In this document: in pieces, positions 23,345 through 33,700 of the stretch | Layout of the letters: every line of letters starts with the position of its first letter | How positions within the stretch are numbered: position 1 is the stretch's first letter | Assembly: GCA_029555965.1 (NCBI GenBank) | Contig: JAKQHY010000029.1 | Coordinates: 1 to 48,393 of the forward strand | Direction: 5' to 3' | From: Chloroflexota bacterium | Lineage (GTDB): Bacteria; Chloroflexota; Anaerolineae; B4-G1; SLSP01 | DNA length: 48,393 bases | Position numbers and translations under genes: made by a program | Notes under the pieces: generated by a model | Told to the model about the DNA's origin: nothing | Seen by the model: only the letters and a program-made list of their open reading frames with translations | Database searches by the model: none

Positions 23345-24271
23345 TTACTCTACCGGCATCAGCCAGCCATGCCGGTCGGGCAATTCCCCGGAAGCGATGC
23401 CGAAGAACTGCACCTGGAGCTTTTCCGTGATCGGCCCACGCCGCCCGCTGCCGATGGTGATGTGGTCAATGGAGCGGATCGGCGTGACTTCCGCCGCCGT
23501 GCCGGTGAAGAAGACCTCGTCGGCCATGTACAGCATCTCGCGCGGCATCATCTCTTCCTTCATCGTGTACCCCAAATCCTGCGCCAACTGCATCGCGCAG
23601 CGCCGGGTGACGCCCTCCAGCACGGAGGCGTAAAGCGGCGGGGTGCTGATGACGCCGTCGCGGACAACGAAGATGTTCTCGCCGCTGCCCTCGCTGACGA
23701 AGTTGTTGATGTCCAGCGCGATCCCCTCGGCGTAGCCGTTGTCGGTAGCTTCCATAGCGATGAACTGCGAGTTGATGTACTGCCCCCCGATCTTGGTGGC
23801 CGCCGGGAACGTGCCGGGCGCCATCCGCCGCCAGGAGCTGACCCCCACGTCTACCCCCTGCTCGATGGCCTCCGCGCCCAGGTAACGGCCCCATTCCACG
23901 GTAATGATGATGACCTCAACCGGATACTTGCGCGGATCCAGGCTGAATCCATCCGCGCCCCGGAAGACCAGCGGGCGGACGTAGCAGGATTTGAGGCCGT
24001 TCTTCTTGATGGTGTCCACAATCGCCTGCTTGATCTCGTCCTCCGTGTAGCCGATGGGCATCCGGTAGACCTTGCACGAGTTGAACAGCCGCCTGATGTG
24101 CGCATCCAGGCAGAAAAGGTGCGCTTTGCCGTCCACCTCGTAGGCGCGAATCCCCTCGAAGACGCTCGACCCGTAGTGCAGCGCGTGCGTGCTGACGTGA
24201 ACGTTCGCCTGATCCCACGGCGTCAACTTGCCATTCATCCAAATGAATTCACTTTTTGTGAAGCCTGCCAT
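23345..24271 (-). CDS. ilvE: Branched-chain amino acid aminotransferase
   Basis: PLP enzyme of 308 aa that makes valine, leucine and isoleucine from their 2-oxo acids. Fold-type IV landmarks: VHVSTHALHYGSSVFEGIRA (24-43), Arg-rich DAHIRRLFNSCK, catalytic Lys160 in PAATKIGGQYINS, and SEGSGENIFVV (193-203) with the Glu that contacts the PLP ring nitrogen. AGGAGG lies before the ATG at 24271; upstream in-frame codons have no site. It follows ilvD by 58 bp on the same strand, so the two last steps of the pathway are likely one transcript ending at 23289-23319. No ilvBN, ilvC or leu genes are in the window. Confidence 0.92.
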   Translation of the reverse strand: MAGFTKSEFIWMNGKLTPWDQANVHVSTHALHYGSSVFEGIRAYEVDGKAHLFCLDAHIRRLFNSCKVYRMPIGYTEDEIKQAIVDTIKKNGLKSCYVRPLVFRGADGFSLDPRKYPVEVIIITVEWGRYLGAEAIEQGVDVGVSSWRRMAPGTFPAATKIGGQYINSQFIAMEATDNGYAEGIALDINNFVSEGSGENIFVVRDGVISTPPLYASVLEGVTRRCAMQLAQDLGYTMKEEMMPREMLYMADEVFFTGTAAEVTPIRSIDHITIGSGRRGPITEKLQVQFFGIASGELPDRHGWLMPVE

Positions 24272-24329
24272 GATAATGCTCCTCCTAAACTTGGTATATT
24301 TTTCAGGGTTGGGCAAGGAGACCTTGCCC

Positions 24330-25985
24330 CTACTTTAAAATTGCACCCTCACTGGCCGATGTGACCATGCGGGCGTATCGCGCCAGCCAACCATGCTGAA
24401 TTTTCGGCGGATTGGGCGTCCAACTGGCGCGCCGCCGGGCGATTTCAGCGTCGTCCACGTGCAGCGTGAGGGTGCGGTTGGGGATATCAATCTCGATGGC
24501 GTCGCCCTCCTGCACCAGCCCGATGAGGCCGCCGCCCGCCGCCTCCGGCGAGACGTGGCCCAGCGCGGCCCCTCGCGTCGCGCCGGAGAACCGCCCATCG
24601 GTGATGAGCGCAACTTTGTCGTCCAGCCCCATCCCCGACAGCACCGAGGTGGGCATGAGCATCTCGCGCATCCCCGGCCCGCCGCGCGGTCCCTCGTAGC
24701 GGATGACGACCACGTCGCCCGCTTTGATCGCGCCGCCGAGGATGGCTTCCAACGCCGCTTCTTCGCCGTCGAAGACGCGCGCCGGACCGCGATGATGCCG
24801 CATCTCCGGGCCGACCGCCGCCGCCTTCACCACCGCGCCGTCGGGGGCGAGGTTGCCGCGCAGGATGGCGATGCCGCCCTCCGGGCTGTACGGATCGTCC
24901 GCCGGGCGCAGCACGTCGGTGCGCCGCCGCGCCGCCGCGAGGTTCTCTCCCACCGTCTGACCCGTCACCGTCGGCAGCTCGGTGTGCAGGAGGTTCTTGC
25001 CGCGTAATTCCGCCATCACCGCCGGGACGCCGCCCGCTTCGTCCAAATCCTGGATGTGATGCGGCCCCGCCGGACTCAGCTTGATGAGGTACGGCGTGCG
25101 GCGGCTGATCGCGTCGAACGTCGCCAGCGGCAGCGTCGCACCGGCGTCGTGCGCGATAGCCGGCAGGTGCAACACCGTGTTCGTCGAGCCGCCGAGCGCC
25201 ATGTCCACCGCAATCGCGTTCTCGAAGGCCGCCGCCGTCATAATGTCGCGCGGGCAGAGGCCGGCCTCGATCAGCTTCATGACCTGCATCCCGGCGTGCT
25301 TCGCCAGCCGGAGGCGCGCTGCGCTGACCGCCGGAATCGTCCCGTTGCCGGGCAGCCCCATGCCCAGGGCCTCGGTGAGGCAGTTCATCGTGTTCGCGGT
25401 GAACATCCCTGCGCAGGAACCGCAGCCAGGGCAGGCCGCCATTTCCAATGCGGCCAGCTCCGCATCGCCCATCGCACCGGTCTGGTATTTGCCGACGGCC
25501 TCGAAGAGCGTTTTGAGGTCAATGTCCACGCCCTCGTGACGCCCGGCCATCATCGGCCCGCCGCTGACGAAGAGCGCGGGGATGTTGAGCCGCCCGGCGG
25601 CCATCAACATGCCGGGGATGATCTTGTCGCAGTTGGGGATGAAGACCAGGCCGTCGAAGGCGTGGCCCTCCACCATGGACTCGACCGAATCGGCGATCAG
25701 CTCGCGGGTGGGCAGCGAGTAGTTCATCCCGCTGTGGCCCATCGCAATGCCGTCGCACACACCGATGACGTTGAATTCCAGCGGCGTCCCCCCGGCCATA
25801 CGCACCCCGGCCTTCACGGCTTCGGCGATTTTGTTAAGGTGGACGTGCCCCGGCACAATCTCGTTGAAGGAGTTGACCACGCCGATCAACGGGTGGTTGA
25901 GTTCTTCCGGCGTCAACCCCGTCGCATAGAACAAACTGCGATGGGGCGCGCGCTCGAATCCTTTCTTGGCTGAATCACTGCGCAT
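24330..25985 (-). CDS. ilvD: Dihydroxy-acid dehydratase
   Basis: Iron-sulfur enzyme of 551 aa that dehydrates 2,3-dihydroxy-isovalerate and -methylvalerate. Landmarks are [81 protein letters not shown], and [20 protein letters not shown] with the catalytic Ser. At the first cluster position it has PGH instead of the PC seen in plant/mycobacterial [2Fe-2S] enzymes, so it resembles the Escherichia coli type; cluster type is inference. GGAGAGGAGCT fixes the ATG at 25985, just after an ATTTTCAG segment and a GCAAAGAC repeat. Confidence 0.93.
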   Translation of the reverse strand: MRSDSAKKGFERAPHRSLFYATGLTPEELNHPLIGVVNSFNEIVPGHVHLNKIAEAVKAGVRMAGGTPLEFNVIGVCDGIAMGHSGMNYSLPTRELIADSVESMVEGHAFDGLVFIPNCDKIIPGMLMAAGRLNIPALFVSGGPMMAGRHEGVDIDLKTLFEAVGKYQTGAMGDAELAALEMAACPGCGSCAGMFTANTMNCLTEALGMGLPGNGTIPAVSAARLRLAKHAGMQVMKLIEAGLCPRDIMTAAAFENAIAVDMALGGSTNTVLHLPAIAHDAGATLPLATFDAISRRTPYLIKLSPAGPHHIQDLDEAGGVPAVMAELRGKNLLHTELPTVTGQTVGENLAAARRRTDVLRPADDPYSPEGGIAILRGNLAPDGAVVKAAAVGPEMRHHRGPARVFDGEEAALEAILGGAIKAGDVVVIRYEGPRGGPGMREMLMPTSVLSGMGLDDKVALITDGRFSGATRGAALGHVSPEAAGGGLIGLVQEGDAIEIDIPNRTLTLHVDDAEIARRRASWTPNPPKIQHGWLARYARMVTSASEGAILK

Positions 25986-25987
25986 AG

Positions 25988-26037
25988 CTCCTCTCCTGAA
26001 AATTAAAATTTCACGCAAAGACGCAAAGACGCAAAGA
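25988..26037 (-). repeat. ACGCAAAG repeat plus ATTTTCAG leader before ilvD
   Basis: Three ACGCAAAG units (26012-26037) lead on the minus strand into ATTTTCAG (25996-26003) and then directly into the GGAGAGG ribosome site of ilvD. This is one of the repeat/TTTTCAG/ribosome-site modules of the window. Confidence 0.75.
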
Positions 26038-26145
26038 AGGAGCAGCGTGAGTATGGCTCGCGTGTGGCGAGCAATGCGTTTAGCGCTGTGCGTTGATTGG
26101 AATTGGTGGAATTATAGCCGCAATTTACAGGGAAACAATAAAAAA

Positions 26146-26175
26146 GCGAGTGCAGAAAATTCTCTCTGCACTCGC
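26146..26175 (-). terminator. Intrinsic terminator of the nucleotide-sugar operon
   Basis: GCGAGTGCAGA (26146-26156) pairs with 26165-26175; on the minus strand the stem is followed by TTTTTTATTG. It lies 44 bp after the stop of the 1139-aa gene. Confidence 0.88.
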
Positions 26176-26218
26176 CGGCCTGGCATCAATGACGGAACAA
26201 CAAAAGAGCGCCGCCGCC

Positions 26219-29200
26219 CTATTCCCACGCGCACAGCGCTTCCACGTAGGCCGCCGAGCCATCCCGCAGCCACCCATCGAGCTGGGCCGGCTCTTTGAGC
26301 TGCTGGCCCCGGTCGCGGGGGATGACGACGTAGCGGCACTCGACGCCCGGCAAGGCCGTCATGTCGCCCCACAGCTTCTCGAATTGGGCGACGGGGAAGA
26401 CATCTTCCTGCCCGTGCCCCCAGCGCTTCTTCACGTCCTTGAGCGTGATGTAGGTCGGCATCCGCGCGGCCACGGCGCGCACGGCAGCGTCCACTTTGGC
26501 CGAATCGCCCAAGTCCTCCCGCGTCAGTTCAAAGAGCGCCAACAGGCGCGGGATGCTGATCCAGATCGTGTTCGAGTTGTAGTAGGTCAGCTTGAACTCG
26601 TCCTCTTCGTGGGGCAGCGCCAGGCCCTCGATGAGCCGCAGTTGGCCGTCCACGCGCGCCAGCCCGCCGCCGCGATCCTCCACGCGCCGGGTAATGACTT
26701 CGATGGTCATCAGCGCGCCACTTTCCATGTGATACTCCAGGATCGCCGGGTCTACGTCCGCGCCCAGGGTGTCAATGTTGTGGAGCATCAACGCCTCAAG
26801 CTGCGGACGTTCGTCCAGCAGCCGCGCCAGCACGCCATTCTTGAGCATGTTCGGAATCTCGAACCAGTGGCCGACGGGATGGAGGCACTGCTGCGGGACA
26901 TTATCGCGGTAATCGCTGCCCTCGCCGGCCTGCTCCGCCCAGCCGATGAGCGCAGCGTGGAGGCTCTCGCGCACTTTCTGCGCCTGCTCGTCGAGCAATT
27001 GCTGCGGCATCTCCTCCCAGGCGAAACGCAGGTCACGCGCCATCGGGATGAGTCGCAAGCCCACCGCCCGCCCCGGCGAGAGGATGGCGCGTTCTTCGCG
27101 CGGCGACATAGTCTCCAGATACGCCTCAATCGCATCGTGGGTGAGATAGCTGGTGGTGATGACGTGCGGAATCGGAGTCCCCGCCTGCCGCCCCACACGG
27201 CGGCTCTTCGCCAGATGCACTTCCAGGAAAGAGCGATGCCGTCCGCCCAACTTGCAGAACGGATGCAGCGCCTTCACCACCCCCGCCCCGTGCGTCCACC
27301 GGCTCCCCACCCCGGCGGCCAACGTCACCACGGCAACCTTGCCATCCTGAAGGGCACGCAGTCCCATAGAATTTTGTGCTGAGTGCTGAGGACTGAGGAC
27401 TGAGGACTGAGGACTGAGGACTGAGGACTGAGCGCTGATCCGCTGACCCGCTGATTCGCTATTCGTAATTCGTAATTCGTAATTCGTAATTTGCACCACA
27501 TCCCCCGGCGCCACGTCCTCAATGATCGTGCTGGCGGGGAGGCGGTTTTGCGCCAGGCCGATGCGCCCGCTGCGCAGGTCGGCGCGGATTTGTTCGTGCT
27601 GGATGCGGTCGAAGCCCAACTCGGCCAGGAGCGCGTCAAGATTTTGCGTCGCGCCATCGCTTTCCTGCGGGCGGGGGATGATGCGGTCGAACAGGGCGGG
27701 GATCATGCCGGACAGAGCGGGGTCGGTGCGCGCGGCGGCGCCGAAGGCGTCCAACTCGGCGCGGCGGGCCGGGGTGAGAGCGTACCGCTCCTGCTTGAGC
27801 AATTCGGGGATCATCTGCGTGTAATACGCGGGCGATAACAACGCGCTCGCCCCGACGCGCAATTCGGCGACGGTGCCGTTCCCGTTGATCGCAAAATCGT
27901 AGACCACCGGCTCCATCGCAAAGGGCAGCGCGGTTTGCAGCTCGCGCTTCGTCGCCAGCATCAGCGCGTGGAGGCGCTCCTGGGCTTCCGCCTTGCGCGC
28001 CGGGTCGAAGATGAAACCCATCCCGCCGCCCGACATCCCGCCAAGCATCCAGAAGCCCCAGAAATCCGCTCCAAATGCCGCGCGCGTGCGGTCAATGATC
28101 GTGGTGGTGTACAGGTTGTTGGCCCAGGGGATGATCGTCTGGATCGGGCCGAAGAAGTTGCGCGTGGTCGCGTCGCCGATGCCGCGCACGTCGCCCCGGT
28201 GGAGCAGGGCCACGATTTCGTCGTAGATGCGCATGGCCTGTTGGCGCCCGGCCCATTCCGCCTCGGAACGCAGCAGGTACTTTTCCGTCACCATTTCGAG
28301 GATCGGGCCGACGTCCTGCGCCATCCCGCCGTGGACGAGGACGAGGCTGCTTTGGAGGCGCTCGCGCGTCTCGGCGCTGACCTCGGCTTCGTCCATAATG
28401 TGATGGCCCGGCAGCAGCCGCCCCCGGCTGATCCCGTACTCCGGGTCGTCCAGCCCGGCGAGCTGGCCGGTGATGAGTTTCATGCCCGGCCAGACGCCGC
28501 CGGAATCCTGCCAGCCGCCGCCCGATCCGGCGAGCCATTCGCCGAGGATGGCGCGCGCCGCCACAAGCCGCCGTTCGTGCTCTTGCAGCGCGCCGGTGAG
28601 GGCCTGCGTCTGCCCGGTGGCGCGCATACAGACGGCGATGAGGCACGCGAGCAGGTTGGTGGAGACGGCCAGCCGCGAGCCTTTGGGGATACCGTTAACC
28701 TGGCTGACCAGCTCGATCCCGCGCCCCGCGCCGACGATGCGCGCCAGCAAGTCTTGCAGGCGCTCTTCGGAGCCTTCCATGCCCGGCGGGACGACGCCGG
28801 CGGCGATGATGGCGGCCTTGAGCAGGCCCAGGTAGTCGCGGGCGAAGTCGAAGACTTCGGCCAGCTCGCGGATTTCGGCCACTGCGCCCAGGTCAACGCT
28901 GACCAGGCGCAGGATCGGCGCGTCAATGACGCGCAGGTACGCTTCCACCGGCGGCTTGGGGGCCGGGTCGCGCCCGTGGACGGCGAGGTCAATGGATACA
29001 TTGAGGACGCGCGCGCCTTCCGGGAAGTCCATCCCCAGGAAGAAGATGTCGCTCCACCCGCTGTGCGAGAGGTCCATGCGGACGGGCGTGGCCTCGTGCA
29101 GCACGGGGAACAGGCCGGCGTCACCCCGCTGCGCCAACTCGCGGCGAATGCGGAGCGGATGATCCATCGGGTGGCCGGTGCGGAACATCCACTGGTTGCC

Positions 29201-29638
29201 GCGCACAGAGCGCACGCTGCGGCGGACCTGGTCGGCCAGGGTTTGGAAGCCCAGGCGGTGGTACGCCTCGGCCAACGCGCTGGAGATGGCGTCGTTAGGG
29301 CCGGCGGCGGCCTGGATGGAGAGGAAGCACTCGATGGCTTCCTCAAAGCGGCGCTGGAGGAGGTGCGTGTAGCCGTCGTAGGGAATCAGGGTGCTGCGGG
29401 ATTGTGCGTCCGCAGACGCACTGAGTTTGTTGGGCAGGTGGAAGCGGTGGATGGCGTAGAGGAAGAAGAGGGCGCGGACGCGCTCGTAGAGGTTGTCGCT
29501 GGCGCGGCGGAAGGCTTCGAGGGCAGCGCACTCGGCCAGCAGTTCGTCGAGCGAGGCCGCGCGGCAGAGGGCGTCGAGGGACTGGTTGCGCACCTCTGGC
29601 TCGGCGGCGGTGATGATGGCGATCAACCGGCTGCTCAT
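26219..29638 (-). CDS. Sugar kinase-like and UDP-sugar pyrophosphorylase fusion protein
   Basis: Fusion of 1139 aa. Residues about 150-640 look like the L-fucokinase branch of GHMP kinases: [20 protein letters not shown] near 345, [19 protein letters not shown] (about 392-410, the fucokinase GGGWQDQ block) and [16 protein letters not shown] (the third GHMP motif, about 535-550). Residues about 757-1139 are a UDPGP-type uridylyltransferase: [55 protein letters not shown] and [11 protein letters not shown]. Such a pair would phosphorylate a sugar and convert it to a nucleotide sugar. The two halves are joined by about 42 residues (714-756) encoded by a heptamer repeat. It overlaps the upstream nucleotidyltransferase by ATGA. 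The exact sugar is unknown. Confidence 0.8.
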   Translation of the reverse strand: MSSRLIAIITAAEPEVRNQSLDALCRAASLDELLAECAALEAFRRASDNLYERVRALFFLYAIHRFHLPNKLSASADAQSRSTLIPYDGYTHLLQRRFEEAIECFLSIQAAAGPNDAISSALAEAYHRLGFQTLADQVRRSVRSVRGNQWMFRTGHPMDHPLRIRRELAQRGDAGLFPVLHEATPVRMDLSHSGWSDIFFLGMDFPEGARVLNVSIDLAVHGRDPAPKPPVEAYLRVIDAPILRLVSVDLGAVAEIRELAEVFDFARDYLGLLKAAIIAAGVVPPGMEGSEERLQDLLARIVGAGRGIELVSQVNGIPKGSRLAVSTNLLACLIAVCMRATGQTQALTGALQEHERRLVAARAILGEWLAGSGGGWQDSGGVWPGMKLITGQLAGLDDPEYGISRGRLLPGHHIMDEAEVSAETRERLQSSLVLVHGGMAQDVGPILEMVTEKYLLRSEAEWAGRQQAMRIYDEIVALLHRGDVRGIGDATTRNFFGPIQTIIPWANNLYTTTIIDRTRAAFGADFWGFWMLGGMSGGGMGFIFDPARKAEAQERLHALMLATKRELQTALPFAMEPVVYDFAINGNGTVAELRVGASALLSPAYYTQMIPELLKQERYALTPARRAELDAFGAAARTDPALSGMIPALFDRIIPRPQESDGATQNLDALLAELGFDRIQHEQIRADLRSGRIGLAQNRLPASTIIEDVAPGDVVQITNYELRITNSESAGQRISAQSSVLSPQSSVLSPQHSAQNSMGLRALQDGKVAVVTLAAGVGSRWTHGAGVVKALHPFCKLGGRHRSFLEVHLAKSRRVGRQAGTPIPHVITTSYLTHDAIEAYLETMSPREERAILSPGRAVGLRLIPMARDLRFAWEEMPQQLLDEQAQKVRESLHAALIGWAEQAGEGSDYRDNVPQQCLHPVGHWFEIPNMLKNGVLARLLDERPQLEALMLHNIDTLGADVDPAILEYHMESGALMTIEVITRRVEDRGGGLARVDGQLRLIEGLALPHEEDEFKLTYYNSNTIWISIPRLLALFELTREDLGDSAKVDAAVRAVAARMPTYITLKDVKKRWGHGQEDVFPVAQFEKLWGDMTALPGVECRYVVIPRDRGQQLKEPAQLDGWLRDGSAAYVEALCAWE
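27370..27495. repeat. Composite heptamer array inside a coding region
   Basis: GAGGACT x6 (27388-27429), then CGCTGATCCGCTGA-type units, then ATTCGTA x4 (27461-27488). It is read in frame, on the opposite strand, as a Ser/Gln/Asn-rich linker ([26 protein letters not shown]) between the two domains of the 1139-aa fusion. The same module order recurs at 29846-29955 and 30597-30720. Confidence 0.92.
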
Positions 29639-30576
29639 GCGCCCCTCCGCAGTTCACGGGCGCTCAACAATTCGAGCAGCCGCGTCAACACCTCGTCGTG
29701 ATCCGCCCCGTTGAGCGCCAGCGCCAGTTGCGCCGTGAGCAGCCCGTACTTCACGCCCACGTCGTAGCGCAGCGCGTGTTCCTCAAGCGCCAGATATTTT
29801 TCACGGGTCGCCAACACTGCCAGCGCATCAGACAGCGAGATGGGTTTGAGGGCTGAGGACTGAGGACTGAGGACTGAGGGCTGACTCGCCGACTCGTTGA
29901 TCCGCTGATCCGCTGATTCGCTATTCGCCGTTCGCAATTCGCTATTCGCTATTCGCCCCCCCAGTATCTCCATCACCGTCGGGGTCAGGACGTGCATCCC
30001 AAAGAAGCAGAGGTAGTGTCCGGCGCGGAGGCCGGGGACGATGAGGCGCAGTTCGGCTTCGGTGGGGGTGGGCTTCTCGATGACGGTGTCAATCTCGTAG
30101 AGGTCTTTGCGGCCGGCCACGCGCTTGCCGCCGACGGCGCCGTAGTAGGGCAGCAGGTGCTCGCGGGTGGCCTGGACGGCGGAAACGGCGCAGGCTTCGG
30201 CGGCGGCGACGGTCACGAGCTGCTGCGCGCAACTCTGCGCGTCGCTGCTCACGTAGAGGTGATCGCCCACCAGGTGCAGGAAGGGCGCGTCGCCGACGAA
30301 ATCCTTGGCGCAGTAAATGGCATGACCGTAACCGCGCGGCGCGGTCTGCGGGATGAAGTGCAGCCGCCCGGCGTGATCGCCGACGACGTCCGCGTAAGGC
30401 TTCTCGTCGCCCGGCGCGACGACGACGGCGATCTCCTCGATGCCCGCGCTGAGAGCCTCCTCAATCAAGATCGCCAGCACGGACTTCTCCGCGCCATCGC
30501 GGTCAATGAGTGTTTGTAAGGGCAGCGTCCGCTGATTGCGTCCGGCTGCGGTGATGACGGCTTTGGTGATGTGCAT
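29635..30576 (-). CDS. Sugar-phosphate nucleotidyltransferase (GalU/RfbA-like)
   Basis: Protein of 313 aa that would join a nucleotide to a sugar 1-phosphate. [20 protein letters not shown] is the nucleotide-binding loop, with NQRT in place of the usual [41 protein letters not shown] with the metal Asp, and [10 protein letters not shown] at the C-terminus follow the GalU pattern. ATG at 30576 follows GGAGG; a start 12 bp upstream has that site inside it and is rejected. Residues about 207-243 ([29 protein letters not shown]) are encoded by the same repeat array as in the next gene. It overlaps the fusion gene by ATGA, so the two products probably work together. Confidence 0.82.
   Translation of the reverse strand: MHITKAVITAAGRNQRTLPLQTLIDRDGAEKSVLAILIEEALSAGIEEIAVVVAPGDEKPYADVVGDHAGRLHFIPQTAPRGYGHAIYCAKDFVGDAPFLHLVGDHLYVSSDAQSCAQQLVTVAAAEACAVSAVQATREHLLPYYGAVGGKRVAGRKDLYEIDTVIEKPTPTEAELRLIVPGLRAGHYLCFFGMHVLTPTVMEILGGRIANSELRTANSESADQRINESASQPSVLSPQSSALKPISLSDALAVLATREKYLALEEHALRYDVGVKYGLLTAQLALALNGADHDEVLTRLLELLSARELRRGA
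29846..29955. repeat. Second composite heptamer array inside a coding region
   Basis: GAGGACT units, then CGCTGATCCGCTGATTCGC units, then GCTATTC units, in the same order and orientation as at 27370-27495. Read in frame by the nucleotidyltransferase gene as a Ser/Asn/Gln-rich insert. Confidence 0.92.
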
Positions 30577-30596
30577 AGGTTCCTCCATCGTTATGG

Positions 30597-30720
30597 GTTA
30601 TGAGTAATGAGTAATGAGTAATGAGTGCTGAGGACTGAGGACTGAGTCGCTGATTCGCCATTCGCCATTCGCAACTCGCAACTCCTCACTCCTAACTCCT
30701 CACTCGCACCTCGCTACTCC
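30597..30720. repeat. Third composite heptamer array, intergenic
   Basis: TAATGAG x3-4, GAGGACT x2, CGCTGATTCGC, CATTCGC x2, then CAACTCG/CTCCTCACTCCTAA units. It fills the gap between the CHAT gene and the nucleotidyltransferase gene and includes the stop codon of the CHAT gene, whose last residues NEE are repeat-encoded. Confidence 0.9.
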
Positions 30721-33700
30721 TCATTCTGCCTGACAATAATTTCCTCAATTGTCCAGTAAAACGCCTGCTCAAGTTCGGGGCTGAGGGCGGCGGGGCGACG
30801 TTGCAGGCGGGTGAGGGTGGCGGCGTCGCCGATGACGCGCAGGGCCTCCAAGGCTCTGCGCTGGAGCAATTGCGCGTCGGGCGGCAGGGGTGGGGCGTCT
30901 TCCGGCAGGCCGAGGCTGGAAAAGTCGCCCAGGGCGATGTCCTCGAAGCGCTGCTTGCTCTTCAGGTCGTACATCCAGCCGAGGGATTGCAGCGCCAGTC
31001 CTTTGAGCTGAATGTCGGGGTCCTCGCGCAGGCAAGTGTAGAGGAAAGCGCGCGCGGGCGGCTCCTGAAGGCAGACTTTGCCGATGAGGTAGGCCAGCAT
31101 CGGCTTCCAGGGCGTCGGGTCGGGCGTCCGCTCCGGATCGAGCAGCGGCAACACGACCTGCTGCGCGACGGTGTTGGCGTCCAGCAGGCTCAAGCCGGTG
31201 ACGACGTTGCGGCGCACCGTGGCAGGGAGTCCAGGCGTCATGAACAGTTTGACGAGGCCGCGCGTCGTCTTGAGGTCGCCCAGAGCAAATGCGGCGATGG
31301 CCTGGCTCTCCGCGTCCTGCTCGTCCTGCTTAAACACGAAGGGCAGCAGCGCGTCTACGTCCTGCCTGGCCCACAAATTGAGCAGTTCCGCCAGTTGCGG
31401 CGCGCGGTTGGCGATGGGGACGTAGGGCGGCGCCGTCATCTGCCGCAGCGCCAGCATGGCGGCCAAGCGGATGGTGTTGTAGTCGTAGTCACTCTCGTTG
31501 ATGGGCGGCGGCGCGACCGGCGGGTAGGCAATGTCAATCAGGGCCGCGAGCGCGGCGGGCGCTTGCAACTGCGCCAGGGCTTGAATGATCCGCACGCGGC
31601 GCGCCGGGCGCGGGTCGGCGCTGTAACGCAGCCGCCACAGCAAAATGTTGGCGACGTAGTTGAGCAATTGGGGGTCCAGCTCGGCCACGCGGGCCTGCTC
31701 CTGGATGCAGCGGGCGGCCAGGAAGATTTGCTCGCCCTCGCCGAGCGGCGCGCCATAGAGCAGTTGCCGGATCAGGACGCCGGGATCGTCCAGCATCCCG
31801 CTGAGCAGGACGAGCGACTCCTCCCACCAGCGGTAGCGCGCGTAACGGCCCAGCGTCGCGGTGATGTCGTCCAACTGCGCGTCGCTGTCGCTGCGGCGCG
31901 TGAGTGCGCGGGCGAAGCAGTAGTCGCGGAGAATGGCGCGACTGAAACACACCATCTCGTCGCCGATGGGTTGCAGCAGTTCGTAGGAGATAAGCTGCTG
32001 GTAGAAGTCTTCCAGATCGTAGCCCCGCGTCCCCCGCACCTGCGCCATCAGCGCGAAAGCCTCGTGGACCGGCAGAGCGCTCCTCCGGCGCAGCCCCATC
32101 TCCCACGCCAGGGCGTAAAGCGTCTCGGTGGCTTTGGCGCGCATCCCGCGATCCGCCGCGATCTCCGCGATCCGGTCGGCGACGACGCTGCCCAGGACTT
32201 GGACGCGCGATTGCGGCGGCGCGCCCTGCTGGGTCTGCTTGAGCATCTCGAAAAGCAGCCAGGGCATCGCCGCCAGGTCGAAGAGGCGCGCCTGGCCCAG
32301 GGCGGTGTACAACGCCGCGCCTGCCGGGTCCTTGAGCGTCTTCGTGAGGAAGCGCTGCAAGTTGTGACGCGAGATCGGCTGCATGACCAGCACATCGGTG
32401 ATCGCCAGCCCGCCGGTGGCGAGGGTGCCCGGATTGACGGCCAGGATGTATTCGTGGCGCGAGTTTTCCATAATGAAGCGGTTGAGCGCGCACCACGCGC
32501 GGCGGCGGATGTGATCGGGCAGCCCGTCGCTGCCGTCCACCATCACCCGCAGGATGGGGCCGCTCTGCGCGCGCAACAAGTCGGCGACGCGACGCGCGGC
32601 GTCATCCCCCCAGAATGGCTGGAGCGCCTGCGCCAGCATTGTCTGGATGTCCTGACTGTCCAACGACAAGGTACGGGAGACTTTCTCCAGGTTGATGTAG
32701 ACCGGGACGATGGGCGTCGCCGCGCCTTTTTCCAGGGAGTTGCGCGCCGTCACGTACCCCAGCCGCCGCAGGGAGACGGACTTGCCCATCCCTTCGTCGC
32801 CGACGAGGGCCACGATGCTAGGGCCGTGCGGGCCGATCTCCACTTTGGCCGGGGCGAAGATGCGGGCGAGGGCGTCGCTCAAATCCAGCGCGGGCGTTTC
32901 CAGGTGGGAAAGCGCGCGCAGGTCGTTGGCGTCCACCAATCCCTTGAAGTGTTGCACTTCCACCGGCAGGTACGGCTCGTTGGCGGCCAGCGGGTTGAAG
33001 AGTTTGGCCGTCAGCATCGCCGTCAGCGCGGTGCGTACGGGGTCGGCGGTGAAGAGTTGACCGTGTTTGGGGCGCATGAACAGCGCGGGCACGTCCCAAC
33101 TCTGGAATTTTTGGTTGTAGAGGGCCAGCCGCGCCTGATTGAGGGCCACGTCCACCAGGCCGTGTTGCAGCAGATAGCGGTAGAAATCCTGGACGAGCTG
33201 TTGGTTAACGCTGATGGGGACGAAATCCTGCATGGCGACGACCGCGAGCGTGTCGTACTGCACCAGCCGGGGCGCGAGGCCGACGAAGGGGTTGCCCTGG
33301 CCGGGGTCGCGCGCAGCGCTCTGGCACGAGGAAAGAAAAACGAGGTGCGGCGGCGCTTGCAGGGCTTTGAGTTGTTTGGCAAATTCCACATCGCCCACCG
33401 CTTGCATTGCGCCAGTCGCATCTTCCAGGATCAGCGCGGCGCTCTTTGAGCGTCGGCTGAAGCTGCCGTGCCCCAGGAAGTGCAGGATATGATACGGCTG
33501 CTCGTTGAGGCGGCGCATGAGGTCGGTCAGGGTCAGCGCGTCGTCGTAGATTTCGCCGTCGAGAGCCGCAATATCCGCCCGCAAGTCGTCGGGGAGCGGT
33601 GTTCGTCCGTGCATCACGGTGAGATGCAGGCTGCCGGAGCGCAGGTGCGGCGCGAGAACATCCAGGAGGTTGCGCAATTCCTTTTCCACGTCCAGCGCCG

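Noticed and set aside
24290..24320. TATTTTTCAGGG on the plus strand
   Set aside because: It lies before the end of ilvD on the opposite strand with no plus-strand gene behind it; probably chance.
25945..25975. TTCGAATCC resembling a tRNA T-loop
   Set aside because: It lies inside the ilvD coding region and no cloverleaf can be drawn around it.
27388..27488. Short regular repeats that could suggest a CRISPR array
   Set aside because: Units are 7 bp and contiguous without spacers, and no cas genes are present.
27935..29701. A 588-codon open frame on the plus strand
   Set aside because: Antisense shadow of the kinase-like half of the fusion gene, caused by high GC at third codon positions.
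30801..33449. An 882-codon open frame on the plus strand
   Set aside because: It is the exact antisense shadow of the CHAT gene, rich in Arg/Gly/Gln with no recognisable domain; the minus-strand frame has all catalytic motifs.
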